DNA from: Manis javanica
Taxonomy: Eukaryota; Chordata; Mammalia; Pholidota; Manidae
Reading direction: 5' to 3'
DNA length: 64,000 nucleotides
Assembly: GCF_040802235.1 (NCBI RefSeq)
Contig: NC_133167.1
Location: forward strand, 101,294,001-101,358,000
Positions within the stretch are counted from its first letter, which is position 1; each line of letters opens with the position of its first letter. The notes beneath the pieces were generated by a model. It searched no databases, was not told the origin of the DNA, and saw nothing but the letters and a program-made list of their open reading frames with translations. Shown here in pieces: positions 49,106 to 61,189 of the stretch. A program made the translations under genes and the position numbers.

Positions 49106-51129
49106 CTTGCCGAACTCTGTCCAGCTGCGAACACTTGCCAGCTGTTGTTAATGCCATCGTGGTGTAGCTCTGTGCCTGCCGACTGCTGGTGTTTTCCAGG
49201 GCTCGCAGGTCTAGACGGGGATAAGAATCACTCGTATAGAGAAGCCCCCCCCATTCACCAACTATTTGCCGTCTGAAAGGTGATCAGCCTTTCGGAGTGA
49301 CTCAGGCTTTTCTCAAAATAGAAGTTTTAAGGCAGGTGGGTAACCTGTCTCTTCAGGAATCCCACAGGGTGTCTTGTGCAGCTCTTTGTTTTTTACCAGA
49401 CACCGACGACTCTCTGTGATTTGGAAAGACTAGACCTGGCCTTGAAACTATGTGTCCACCCCTGGGGACAAATGGTTCCTCATTCACACTGGCCACACTT
49501 CAGGTGTTCGGTAACCACCTGTGGCTGGCAGCTGCTTTGTTTCTTGTTGGTCTGTGTGGATACAGAATATGTCCAGTATTTCTGGGCAGGCTGGTCTATA
49601 TTTACTGGGTGCTTGCTGGCTGCAAAGTGCGAGACTACATAGATCTACATGTCAGCATAGGCAGCAATGTGAACACAGTGACCAGCTAGAAGGGAGTGTT
49701 TGTCTCAGGGGAGTAAGGCACACAGAAATGAAACAAAGACTTTAAGGCTGCCTAAAATACATGTCACAGGCAGCGTGTTTCATGCATCAAGGAAAATTTG
49801 TAGTTGGTCACGTTAGTCCAGGAACAGATGGCATTTGAACGATCCGTAAAGGGCTGGTTGGCTATTTCCAGACCTTTCTTCTGGATATAGCCTTTTATTT
49901 CTAATTGCCCACCCAACAGCTTTTTTTGGATATTCCAAAGATACCGTGAATTCACCAGACCCTAAACCTATCTCAGTATTTCTCCACTTAAACCCTCCAC
50001 ATTCCCTGGTGCAGAGAGTGGCATTACCACCTGCCTGGCCTGAAGAAGGACAAAAGGAGGTCACAAAAGTTCAGATCAGTTTGAGAGGGAAAGGGGTCAG
50101 GAATTTAGAAAGAAGAGCCTGGTGGCCTCTGTGTTTCTCTGATCTTGGAGGCCAGATCGCCTGCTGGGATCGATGAGCACAGAGGTGAATTACAGGGAAT
50201 GTGAGGGTGGAAAGATCTGACTGCTTCTGTGCGGACGGGGACCAGGAGCTGATGAGGGAGGAGCAAAAATGACCTGCAGAGACTTGGGGGCCCAGGGGAG
50301 ATGGTAGGTAAGCCCATCCTGGCATCATGGTTACGTGGGTGGCATTCGGCCCATTCATGAATTTTTGTCACATGAGCAAAGAAGAAGAGGGAGGCAGCGA
50401 GACCCATGTGGATGGAGAAGTGGCAGGGCAGCTGTGTTGGGAGGAGAATGGAGCAGAGGCTGGGCCCTGCAGGGACAGGGTGTGGGGAGGTGGAGCCCAT
50501 TGTGCAGGGATGGACTGTCTGGTCCCGGACCCTCTCTCAGAGGAGTGCACATTGGCATAGACAGAGCACGATCCCTATACCTTCAGGGGTAACTGCCTGC
50601 ATGGAGAACTCCTGTTCTCTTTAGACCACATGGAGAACTGTTTCCTAGAATGACCGTTGGGTCACCAGCGATTTATCTTGGTGTCTTTCAAGCACACACA
50701 TGGAGGCCTTAAGCCAGTTTCTCTGTCTGCCTAGAGTCTGATGACACAGTGCAGGTTGCTGTCAGAGGCTAAATCACACTGTTTCGGGTACCCCAGTAGT
50801 TTGTGGTCAGAGATAGGGAAATTTCTGTAAAGAACTTATGGTACTATCTTCTAGAAGGATATAGAAAACATGCCTAGTAAGAAAATTGTGGGTAGGATGG
50901 TGTATATGCAAAACTCTAATTTGGATGACTCTTTGCATGGGAAACTTGCTCCTTGGTAATTGAAGGAGGGCGTTTTAGAACACTAATTTCACATGTACTT
51001 GTATTCCATTTATGACTAAATCTCTTCACACTGAGCTCCCCTTTTTTCCAAGATCAATGGGAGGTGTTTATTAAACATACGGGATCTGGGGCCATTGGGC
51101 TAGTGGGTATGGAATGGCAGCAATGCCCA

Positions 51130-51240
51130 CATTTAGCTGCATATCAGAATTGCTCTAGGGTAGTAAAACAGGTTCCTGGTTCCTAAATCCTGGAGATTCT
51201 TTTTCTTTTAATTCCCCAGGTAAGAACACTGTGCAGGCAG
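51130..51240. mobile_element. Possible MER5-like hAT fragment
   Basis: GCATATCAGAATTGCTCTAG and TCCTAAATCCTGGAGATTC are spaced as in MER5-class elements. The stretch is short and diverged. Confidence 0.4.
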
Positions 51241-52294
51241 TTTTGGGATGCTGATAAAAGTGAATAGAAAAGTACAGCAAAGTATAGCTATGGGTGATGA
51301 TATATCGAGGGTGGTCATTTACAGCAATCCTGCCCCATCACTCAAGGTTGGGTTCCTGAAAAAAAAATCCACATATTAGGGGAACTCATAGTTGAATAGT
51401 TCAGACCTTGAGGAAAACTGTGCTAGAGACTAAAATTCTTAATCTATGACATGCATCTTTTTAAAGTTCAGTAAGATAAAACAATCAGTACATGATGTGA
51501 GGACTACATCAGGGATGCAATGGATATCACACACTTCCATTGCTTATTAACTCCCCTGAAGTTTACTAAAACTTTAAAAAACTGGTTTTGCATTAGTGTG
51601 GACAGTATGTACACTGAGAGGCCTGCGCCTGCTGTGCCCAGCACTCTGTCCAAATGTTTAATGTCTTTCTGCCTTCATAACTGGTGATTGTTGACTTCCT
51701 TCTCCAGGGTCCCACCAGAGTCTATAGGGGCATTTGAATACTGCAGGTGGAGAAGTAGTAAATACAGCCAAATGGGTAGGCCCCAAGCCCCCGGCCACCC
51801 TGATGTCCAGAGTCATATTATCTTAGCACTGAACATGATGTTCTGATGCCAAGCACATGCTGTTTCACTTCTTTCAGGCATTTCGCTTCTGGCTTCCAGG
51901 AGTCAGTACAGTTCTAAGGGTTTGCTGCTTCTCACCTGCCTATATCCTTTTCTTCCGCTTTCTGCTTTGCCCCATTACATCCCCCACCACCTGCCACCCA
52001 CGCGCTCCAGCATCTGTATACACACCTGGGCAGCAGTTAGCCTACTGCAACGCTTTTGATGCTGTTGACCACAGGACCAGCGTAAGGTAATGTAAACCTG
52101 AAACAGAAGGTTAATAAGACAATGCTTACTCTTATTTGGAAGATGTTCATAGTTTCTTTCCTGTATTCTTGTACATTAAAATTAAAGTGCTAACCTTAAA
52201 GATCTAGTAATGCTGATCTTCATCCAATAAACTGGTTTCATGCCCCCTGAATAGGTTGCTAAACACTGTTTGGAAAACACTGATGTAGAGGTTT

Positions 52295-52510
52295 TTGTGC
52301 ATATTCTTTGGAGTCAGGCAATCTGCGGGTTTGAATCCTAGCTTTACCACTGAAAAGCTCCTCAGCTTGGAAAAACTGCTTCATCTCCTCTTCTGTGAAA
52401 TGGAGGTATGATACTCTACCTCAGATAGCTTGTTCGAAGATTGAATGAAATAATGCACGCAAAGCACTTGGCCTACTGTCTGGTCCCTGAGAAGCACTGG
52501 TATGAATGTG
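52295..52510 (+). repeat. MIR SINE, nearly full length
   Basis: GGAGTCAGGCAATCTGCGGG, TTGAATCCTAGCTTTACCAC, CTGTGAAATGGAGGTATGAT and ATTGAATGAAATAATGCACG run in MIR sense order. Confidence 0.8.
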
Positions 52511-52914
52511 ACGTTGATGATGATTTGCAATTTTCACCTCCAACGTCCTGTCAATTCATGTAATTTTTAGCTGAAACTCTACATTTGCTGGAAAGGTACA
52601 TACAAGTTGGTGTGGGGAGTGTAGAATGTCATGTAAGAGGAGCTTGCATCTTGGAAGTTACTGTATATCCATAAAACATTACTACTAGAAATTGCTGTTA
52701 TCTTCCTACGAGTGTGTCACCGCTTGTGTTTTTTCCTGCGCATTCCCATAGCCACCCCTCTGGACAGAGCAGTAGCTTCTAGCTTAGCTTCTTCCTTCCC
52801 TTTGCCCCTGTGTAGAGGGCTGCTTGGTTCACGATGGTGAAGCACTGTGTTTCCGTCACGACACTCAAACATTTTGGCAGACTTGGTAAACAAGCCCATT
52901 CTAGCCAGGCATTT

Positions 52915-53100
52915 GAGATCCTCCAAGAAGACCTGGGTTCAAATCTTGCTTCCTCACCCAGGGGCCTGGGGGACTTGGACATGTTTTTCTTATTTTTCCA
53001 GTTATCTTTTCAGGCTATACTTTTCCCCATCTCTAAAATGGGGATACTAATAGGTAACTAGTTAGGACAGTTGTGAGGGTTGGTGATGGTTCATGTAAAA
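52915..53100 (+). repeat. MIR SINE
   Basis: CTGGGTTCAAATCTTGCTTC, ATCTCTAAAATGGGGATACT and GACAGTTGTGAGGGTTGGTG fit a sense MIR. Confidence 0.72.
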
Positions 53101-53439
53101 TACCCAGCCCTTGCCTCTCACGTGCCAGCTGCGGCTTCCGGAGCTTCACGCGTGCCGGTGGGTAAGTCAGTTGCTCTGTCTACTCGAGCAAACAGTCTAA
53201 CTCAGTCCCTCTTTGGTCATTTATTCCAGCCTTTCCCTGGCCTGGCTTGCTTGCTACTTTTTCTCTGCTAGGAAATTTCCTCCCCATCCTATAAGCTCTT
53301 CCTTTACCATAAAGCTTCCCCTTACAAGCCCATCTAATAATGATTTATGGATTCCTTATGAACTAGTCACTTAGTTGGCAGTTAATCGCATGGCCTTCTG
53401 ATCTCTTTTGCAGTCTTTCATTATTATAATTATAGTATT

Positions 53440-53600
53440 ATTAGTTAGCTTTATGTGATTGATGTCTCATTCCCCCAGTTGAGTTATTAATTCCTTGAGG
53501 GTAGTGATCATGTCTTACACATCCTTGAGGCCTCCCTGGTGTTCAGCACAGCTCCTTGCAATAAACTGTGTTTGATAAATATTTGTTGAAACACCGGATG
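53440..53600 (+). mobile_element. L2 3' end
   Basis: TTCCTTGAGGGTAGTGATCA, CCTGGTGTTCAGCACAGC and TGATAAATATTTGTTGAA form the classic L2 3' terminus. Confidence 0.75.
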
Positions 53601-54619
53601 ACTGGATACGGCCAACATAGGAGAAGAAGGTCCAGTTCAAGTTGTGAGCAAAGGTGGAATGGATGAAAATAGATTCGAGCTAGCTTTTGTTGGGAGGGTA
53701 GCATTTCTGTAGGTTGGTAAGAGGGGCGGGCACATGGCTGTGTCAGGAGGGCCAGCAGATGAGAAGTGCCCTTAGGCGTACGTTTCAAACAAATGATGCA
53801 GCTGCGAAAGAAGTGGGACTGCGTACTTGTGCAGTCAGCCTTTGCAGCACGTGCTCAAACGTAAGCCTCGTTGTTAGCGTCTCCGTTCCCATGCCTTTGT
53901 CTTCACCCTTTCCCCAGTTGTGACCTCTCCCCTGTGACCCTGGAACAGGGAACTGAGGAGCTGTGGGACCACTGGTGGAAATTCTCAAAGTTTTTCTCTT
54001 GAAGATGTCTTTATTTCCTCTTGATTCTTGACGGAAATATTCACTGTTTATAAAATTTTTAAATAGTAGTTATTTTCTTTCAGTACTTTTTTTTGGGGGA
54101 GGAAATAAATTATGTCCTTTTATTAAGAAGTTTGCCATTTCTGGTAATGCTAACAGTTCTTTTTTTGCCTTCCACAAATGTCTCGCTTTGCTACTCTTAA
54201 TTTTATACAATAACCATGTCAAGGAAAATGATTTGAAATTTACAGTAACTTTCGCTTACTTGTGCATACTAATTCCATTCATGAATTACTTTGAAAGAAA
54301 ATTTTTAATTAGATAAATGCAAAAAAAGGTTTTTTTTTTATTTAAGAAATTTTTTCTTTCTGTACTTTTAAGATATCTTTCCATTGTCTTCTGTCTCCCA
54401 TTGTTTCTGTTGAGTAGTCACTGTAAGGCTTTGGGGTTTTGTGGGGGTTTTTTTTTTAAAGGTGGTGAGTCTTTTTCCCTCTGGCTGTTTTTAAGAGTTT
54501 TCTCTATATTTGCGGCTTTCTGTAAGTGTACTACAGTATGTGTATGTGTGGTTTTATTTTTATTTATCTTTTTGAGGTTTGTAGTAATTATTAAATCTGT
54601 AATAATTATTAATTATTAA

Positions 54620-55330
54620 TTGCTATCATCTCTTCAAATACTGCTTCTGCCTCATTCTTTCTCTTGTCTTTTTGGAACTTCAAACTACCCATATCTTAGA
54701 CCTTTTAAGTTCTAAACAAAATCTGCTGTGTATTTAATGTTCTTACATTTTCCACCCTTTTGTTTCTAAGTGCTTCATTCTGTTTATTTTCTGACTTGTC
54801 TTCTGGGTTCACTTATTTGTTTGTTTTTTCAGTGATGTCCAGTCTATTGATAAATCTATCCACTGAGTTCTTAATTTTAATTATTTATTCTTTAGTTTTA
54901 GAAGGTCTGGTTGCTTTTAATAGTTTTCAGGTCTCTGCTAAAGTTTTCCATCTTGTCTTTTATTTCCTTGAACATATTAGGTACAGTTGTTTTAGAGACT
55001 GTATCTGAAAACATGTGGTATCTGTACATCCATTATATCTGTAGAAGACTTGTGTCTGTATCCCTTGGGTCTGTTTCTGTTATCCATTATTTCCCTTGGT
55101 TTTCTTTCTTTCTTTCTTTTTTTGTCTTTTATCCTTGTATTCCTAGGCTATGTTGATCGAATGCTGGCCATTGTATATGAAAAACTCCAGAAATAATATG
55201 AGTCCTAGGATAGTGTTATGTTTCTCAAGATATGATTTACATTTACTTCTGATAGTTCCAGATCACTTTAATCTGGTCAGGGATTGATGTGATTCAAAGT
55301 TTTATTTGTTTTGTTCCATTTAGTTTTAAC
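54620..55330 (-). mobile_element. Old L1/HAL1-like fragment
   Basis: CTTCAAATACTGCTTCTGCC, TATCCACTGAGTTCTTAATT, GGTCTCTGCTAAAGTTTTCC and TTGGGTCTGTTTCTGTTATC are spaced as in antisense HAL1/L1M copies. A TTTC microsatellite lies inside at 55101-55121. T-richness gives the strand. Confidence 0.65.
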
Positions 55331-55964
55331 TTGCATAGTGCTAGTATGTGGGTTTTCCAGGACTCCTTTTCCTACTTGGGCCCAGATCTTTTAATTCATT
55401 AGTGCTTTAATGTGTCAAGAGCGCTCCTCAGCCTCTATGCCTGCAGCCTCCACTTCTGGAGTCAGCAGATGTCCCTGGGCTGGGAGAACGCCCCATTATC
55501 AGGCTTCCTTCCCTGGGTTTCTTTCTTCCCTCAGATCTTGCCCTCCTAATTCTTTACTACCCTTTTAGCTTTCTGATGCTTTTAAACAGTTTTATAAAGG
55601 CATGTTTTCTCCAGGTTTCTTAGTTATTCACCATGGAAGTTAGGTTTTGAATTACCTATTGTATCATTACCAGAAGCACCCCCCTCTTTCTCAGGCAAGG
55701 ATTTTATTACCTTAAATCTAGCAGGGATGTTTAGAAATCTCTAGAACAGAACATTAACATGATTTAAATGATATTTAAGAAAGATTGATATGTCAGGGAT
55801 ATGCAAAACAGAGAGGAGTTGGGAAAGGTTTAGTAAGAAAAACAGTTAAAAGAGCACCGAACTAAGTGCTTTCTAGAGTAAGACGAAAGCAGACATTAGG
55901 ATTTCCAAGCCTGGGCATTTCGGACAGACCTGAATGAGAGCCTTGCCTCCCCTGCATACCATCA

Positions 55965-56100
55965 GGCTGCCTTTGAGCAGTTCCCTGCCTACCCCTCATC
56001 TATAGTATGGGGCAATAAAGCCCCTACCTCCTAGGGTTGTAAGAGTTACATAAGAAACTCATACAAAACGCTGGTTTTTATGTGTAGCATATAGCCATTG
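55965..56100 (+). repeat. MIR SINE fragment
   Basis: CTATAGTATGGGGCAATAAA and CCTCCTAGGGTTGTAAGAGT fit the sense MIR core. Confidence 0.65.
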
Positions 56101-57609
56101 TTCTTACTGTTCCAAGATCCAGACTTCAGCTATTTAGGTCAAAATTCAAGATCACTGTTAATGGCATCGATCAGGCCTGTGGCATTGTCAGCTTTATGGA
56201 GGACTGACTCTTCACTTCCTGTGAATCACAGTGAACAGCTTGCATGTGTTTATGCAGCATGCCTGGCACCAGCAATGTTCTAAATACCTGCCATGTACAG
56301 AATTGATTTATAGCCCAATGTCATGGTTTTGAAGATGATCCCAACCCCAAATCTCAAAGGTGTAATGATAGGTGATTTTAGAAAGTGCCTTTGGCAGGCT
56401 CGAGGGTAGATGATTCATATTGTAGGTTTATGGAACCATAAAATTTTAGCATTTTGTTCTTAAAAACAACCCAGGGTACCAGAGGAGACATTTACAAAAA
56501 AAGATAAATCAGATTATGAGCCTTCATGTTACAAAAGGACTCTTAAAATCATAGATAACCTCAGAAATTATCTCTTTGGAACCTCTCATTTTCCTGGTCT
56601 GATCAAAGTGTGGAGCAGAGAAATTGAGTGACTGGCCCAAAGACACACATGAGAAATGGCAAAGTCAGGACTGAAACACATGCCCCAATTTCTGGTGTAT
56701 TTGGTTCTCTTGGCAAAAATAGCACCTCTGTGTCTTCTTTACCTAGTTCCCTGCTTTCTTAAACCCTGCTCAGATTTCATGTGGCCTGGGTGTTGGTGCT
56801 CACGGGAAACTGCCTCACAGAAGGAAGACGCATTTATCACCTTGAATTTCATTGCTGGAAGCTAGCAAAAACATGCTGAGTTAGCATCTTTTCTCAGTAC
56901 TCTGTCCTCTGACCCATGGTGACTGTCACCCCAGCCTTTCAGTCTCTGGAAATGTAATTTATTTTTAGTGTCAACTATATGATGCATTTCTGGTGCTAGG
57001 CTCAATGTAGAATCCACAGAAGCAAGGGTGCAGACTCATCCCCTGAGAGTCCTGAGAAATCTATGCCAAACTGCAACCTTTTTCATCTGTGTCATGTGGC
57101 AAGACCCCTGGTAATTCAGGACCTGTTCAGTGTGCAGGAGGTGGGGCCAGGCTATAAAATCAAGTAAAAAAGAGGAAGTGTCTTCATATGAAAAAGGGTT
57201 AGCTTTTCATTGTGTATCATCGGGGATGTCCTAGCTATTTAAAAATAAACAGAGAATCCAAATAAGTGAAGACCTTTATAACAGAGTATGGTGCATTCTG
57301 GTGTGTTTGCTATATTTGCTTTTCCTAAAAACCTGCTTATAATTAATGACAGTCCTGATTAAAAATTTAGAAAAAATTTTATGTGTGATTTCTGTCGCAT
57401 TTTGGCTATGTATGTGATAAACGTTGAAGTTCGGCTGAGCTTCATCCTTACTAGAAAGAGAGTCTGTGAAGACAGGATGGACCAGCTGATAGATGGTACA
57501 GTGGGATCTGACCTACTGGGACAGATGGCAGAGGTCTGCCTGCTGGAATGACCAGACTTTGCAAGAAGTCACAGAAGAGCGAGGTGACTTGATTAAAAAC
57601 AAAAGGTAA

Positions 57610-57745
57610 TCTAGAGCCTCGTTCCTCAAAGTGTGGCCTGAGGATTTAGGACTTTTTAGAAACAGAATCGCAGGGCTCACCTGGACATACTGAACCGAGA
57701 TTGGTATGTACGTTAAAGCTGGTCTAGATTTTGTAATCAGCTCTT
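57610..57745. mobile_element. MER5-like hAT fragment
   Basis: CCTCGTTCCTCAAAGTGTGG followed by AGAAACAGAATCGCAGGGCT resembles one end of a MER5A-class element. The other end is lost. Confidence 0.5.
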
Positions 57746-58013
57746 ACCTTTACTATTAACAACATTGGTCATATTCATTCTCATAAATATCCAGTTTTCT
57801 GTTCAGTCTTGGGATGATTACCAAAGTACTAGGCATGGTTTTCCTGGCTTTGCACGGTCCGCCTGCCTCTGTCACCCTCCTTGTGGCTGACTGGCAGCTG
57901 GCCCTCCTGCCCCAGGCCCTTTGCAGCACCTCCTCTCCTTCCCACTGCCTCAAGGTACCTTCTTTTACCTCTCCACCAGGTTGAGCCCTGTTAACCCGAT
58001 TGAGATTACCTTC

Positions 58014-58262
58014 TGTAGTAGTTTTCTAGGGCCAGATTGTGTGGCTTAAAACAAAAGAAATGTACTCACAGTTCTGGAGGCCAAAGTATTCATAGGGCTA
58101 GTCTCCCTCCGCGGCCTCTAGGGTGGATCAGTCCTCACCTCTCCCAGCTTCCAGGGGCTCCAGGCCTCCCTTGGCTTGCGGCTGCCTCACTCCAGCCTCT
58201 GTCTTCACGTGGTGTTCTGTGTGTGTGCGTGTGCCCAGATTTCCCTCTCCTTATGAGGACTT
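58014..58262 (-). mobile_element. MLT1-type LTR, truncated
   Basis: The copy reads TGTAGTAGTTTTCTAGGGCC, then GGCTTAAAACAAAAGAAATG and CACAGTTCTGGAGGCCAAAG. It runs to CCCAGATTTCCCTCTCCTTA, then similarity stops. About the 3' half of the LTR (in its own orientation) remains. Confidence 0.72.
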
Positions 58263-59574
58263 TCAGTTTCTGTGAGTTCTGGTCACAACATTTTGTCAAG
58301 GGATCAATTTGTACTCTTACATTGTGTGTGTTTCTGTTTAAAGACTCCTTTTTAATACATATTACTGATTTGCTCCTGTTGAACTCCTAGCCCCCAGCAC
58401 TACATCTCACGCCTGAAGGAGGGTCACCAACGCACCTACTGGCTCCATCAGGCCCGTCACCACCTTCCTGCTCTCAGGAGCAGTGGACATCACTTGCGAC
58501 AGGCCACTCCTGGGGGCCTTTTTAAAACGTAAAACCACCAACAAAAACAGAAGTGTTGCCCTAAATAGACCGTGGAAAGGACATTTGTTTAGAGGGTGGG
58601 AGCTGAAACAAGGCCGAATGTCTCCTGTGCCAGGAGCACATGCTTTGGACAACTTAAATTTCCTCTTCTTTGTAAATGACCTTGACGGTGGCCTAAGGAC
58701 TGATGTGGGCGTTACAAACACATTTCAGCGTCTCGGGGGATTTGCATATGTAGCATCCACAAATGATGAGGGTCCTCTCTGTCTCCTCACATAGGCTTTC
58801 CTTTTGAAAACAGAAAGCTTTTTGAAATATTTCCAGTGACCATTTTTTCCAGATGAGTTTTTGGTGAAAAACAAGCAGGAGAAAATACGTTATTATAATG
58901 ATGAGTTTGGAAGTGGGCATTTACGCATGCCCACCATTTTTCCATATTGCTAAGCTTAGAGCAAGTGGCTGCACTATGTCCATAGCAGTTCTGCCACTCA
59001 GGAGGTCCCTGCAGAAGACCTTATAGCTGCCGTAGCGACACCGCCTTCTGCTCCTCTCTCCACTTTCTTTACTCCTTCAGACCTCGCTGCTCCATTCCAC
59101 GTCCTGAGATCTTAGGAGGGGTGATCTGACTGGGCTTGGGTACCGGCTTGAGCAGAGTCTTCCTATCAGCCACTGCATGTAGTGGCGACAGCTTTTCCTG
59201 AGGTCCCCGGAATGCTCCTGTAGCTCCTCTGGTTCTGCATGCAGGGCTCTTCTTTCCTGGCTCCTGTTGGACTGGGACATCCTGCACGGCAGGCACTGCC
59301 TTACCTTTCCCAGTTCCTGGAGCATCGTTCTCTAGAAATATCTATAAGTGGGTGGATGAGTGACTGAATTGAGCAGAATGACTTGAGGCCCACTAAGAGC
59401 AGTTGTACTGGGGGCTCTCTGGGGACTGTCCCTGAGGTTCCTGTTACTTTTCCCCCAAACAATGGTGACCTGAGTCCGTATGAGCGGACGGAGCGAGCCT
59501 GCAGGGGCAGTCCACGGTGGCTGAGCTTCAGAACCGCCCAGTTCCTGTACTGAACGTCTGTGTGGAAGGCAGCA

Positions 59575-59910
59575 TGTGGGCTTTGCAGGATTATAGAAAA
59601 GCTATACGAGGCGGGGTCCCTACTCTAAAAGAGCTTACAGTTTGGTTAGGAAGAGAGGGTGTACCTAGCTGGGAAGTTTATAGTTAAGGTAAGAGCTAGA
59701 TAAGAGAAAGGGCAGCACTATAGCTGCCCTGCAGCAATGTTTGCTGTTCAAATGAGCCGTGTCAGATCAGTGAGTTTTGTGGGAGGCAGGGAGGAGGGAT
59801 TTCCTTCAGGCTGGAGTTGTCTGAGAGCCTTGGAGGCTGGGTCGGGATCGGCAAGGCCCAGAAAACAGGAGCAGAGAGCGGGATCTGAGCGAGGTGCAAG
59901 AGCATCTGCA
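59575..59910 (-). mobile_element. L2 fragment(s) upstream of exon 2
   Basis: TACTCTAAAAGAGCTTACAG and TAGTTAAGGTAAGAGCTAGA fit the antisense L2 block. The G-rich continuation is uncertain. Confidence 0.45.
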
Positions 59911-61096
59911 ACTATGAGTGGATCAGAACCGGGAGAGGTGCACAGGGGGAAGGAGCTGCAGGGTTTGGTTCTAGAATTGAATCAGGCTCTCTGGGTGGGG
60001 TGTGTGGTCCCACATGGTTCACAGAATAGTGCTTGCACCCTGGCATGAGCAGGGGCCAGGGCCTCGAGGGGACCGGCAGGCCTCTGTAAGCAGGCAGAGA
60101 GTGCCTCGACTGTCTCAGCCCAAGTTTATCTGAATAGAACTCCCAGAGCTCATCCTTGGAGGAGGAAAGAGTAGAAGACAGAGCCAAGGCTCACGCCCCA
60201 CCGCCCACGAAGTCCTGGCGAATGGAGGCTCAGAATGGCATCCGTTTTGCTTTGAATCCCACATTAGATTTAAATTTACGTGCAAATAGGATGGAGATGA
60301 GTCGGAGACTGTACTTGGTCAGTGATCCCACTCTGGGTATTAGGCAGACAAGAGCAAGACAATCTAGAAATGTATCGGAAAAGGTGGGAGAGGTGTTAAG
60401 CAGGCTGATAGAGGAACGGGCTTTAGGCCATGAAATGATTTTCAGAGGGAGAGTAACTTAAAGGCGAAGGGAGAACAGTGCCAGGGCAGCGGGGGAGGGC
60501 GGCAGAGAGGAATGAGAGCCGCGTTGAAGCCAGTGCGAGATGCTGGGCGCCCTGCGCGTGGACAGGTCCCATCAGCAGGGAATGGTGGGGGTGAGAACCT
60601 CAGACAAGTGCACTGGTACCTTCAGAGCTTGTACGTGCTAACATGAGGGGTTCAAGGCATTTCTGCAGGGCAGACACCACAGAGTAATGAATTGGCTGTG
60701 GTAAGTCTTTCCCAGAACTGTCTGCCTGTGGGCACCCTTGGCCAGGGCAGGGGCAGGTGAGACCTAGCTTTAGGCAGGTCACTCACAGGCGGCTGGACCC
60801 TTGAGCCAGCTGAGCTGCTATGAGGCCAGGCCTCTTACGTCCCTGGGACCCTCTCAGTTAAGAGCTAGCCCGTCCTGTTCGAGACGGCTCCTGGGAAATG
60901 AGTGGAGAAGTCGCCGGGGCTGATGGCTCTGGGCTCACTGAGGACTCTCCCCAGCCCCCGCCCCCACGCACACGTGTGCCGTGGGGTTTTGAGGACCAGG
61001 CAAGAGAGGAGGGTCAGCAGGGGTGTAGAAGTTCACAGCGCAGACGTGACAGTCAGCAGCAGCAATGCCTCATACTGTGTTTGTCTTCTGCAAAAG

Positions 61097-61189
61097 GGCA
61101 CCATGCCGGTGGAGAGGATGCGGATGCGCCCGTGGCTGGAGGAGCAGATAAACTCAAATACAATACCAGGGCTCAGGTGGCTTAACAAG
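61097..61189 (+). other. IRF2: IRF2 exon 2 (6 nt of 5' UTR plus coding start)
   Basis: The exon is 93 bp. Its acceptor is a pyrimidine-rich stretch (TTTGTCTTCTG) followed by CAAAAG, with the AG at 61095-61096. The donor is AAG|GTAAGC at 61189/61190. The six non-coding bases GGCACC complete the start context. The upstream boundary was chosen because joining it to the exon 1 end at 23463 gives the expected IRF2 leader. Confidence 0.95.
61103..61189 (+). CDS. IRF2: IRF2 first coding exon (residues 1-29; partial CDS)
   Basis: IRF2 is a nuclear transcription factor that binds ISRE/IRF-E sites (GAAANNGAAA). It mostly antagonises IRF1 on interferon-responsive genes and activates some others. The ATG at 61103 is preceded by GGCACC, giving A at -3. 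The 29 codons start [20 protein letters not shown] and end GLRWLNK, then meet a GTAAGC donor at 61190 in phase 0. Trp11 and Trp26 are the first two of the five conserved tryptophans of the IRF DNA-binding domain. IRF1 is excluded because it begins [15 protein letters not shown]. Full-length IRF2 is about 349 residues, so only about 8 percent is here; the remaining exons lie to the right. One visible difference from the human protein as I recall it is Arg instead of Lys at residue 25. Identity is very secure. Confidence 0.97.

Larger units (their letters stand above)
47266..52294. other. Intron 1, mostly unassigned
   Basis: A MIR at 48.9 kb and a weak MER5-like fragment at 51.1 kb. G-rich, low-complexity sequence occurs at 48.5-48.75 kb. 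No gene supported. Confidence 0.5.
23464..61096 (+). other. IRF2: IRF2 intron 1
   Basis: The intron spans 37.6 kb from GTAACA at 23464 to CAAAAG ending at 61096. Its first 1.5 kb is still CpG island. The rest is old repeats (listed separately) and DNA in which I recognise nothing. I found no convincing internal exon or nested gene. Long first introns like this often hold enhancers, but none can be named from the sequence alone. Confidence 0.9.
53601..61096. other. Intron 1, 3' part
   Basis: HAL1/L1M-like DNA at 54.6-55.3 kb, then MIR, MER5-like, MLT1 and L2 pieces (listed). The 58.4-59.4 kb and 60-61 kb stretches are moderately GC-rich with no recognised element. Confidence 0.5.
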
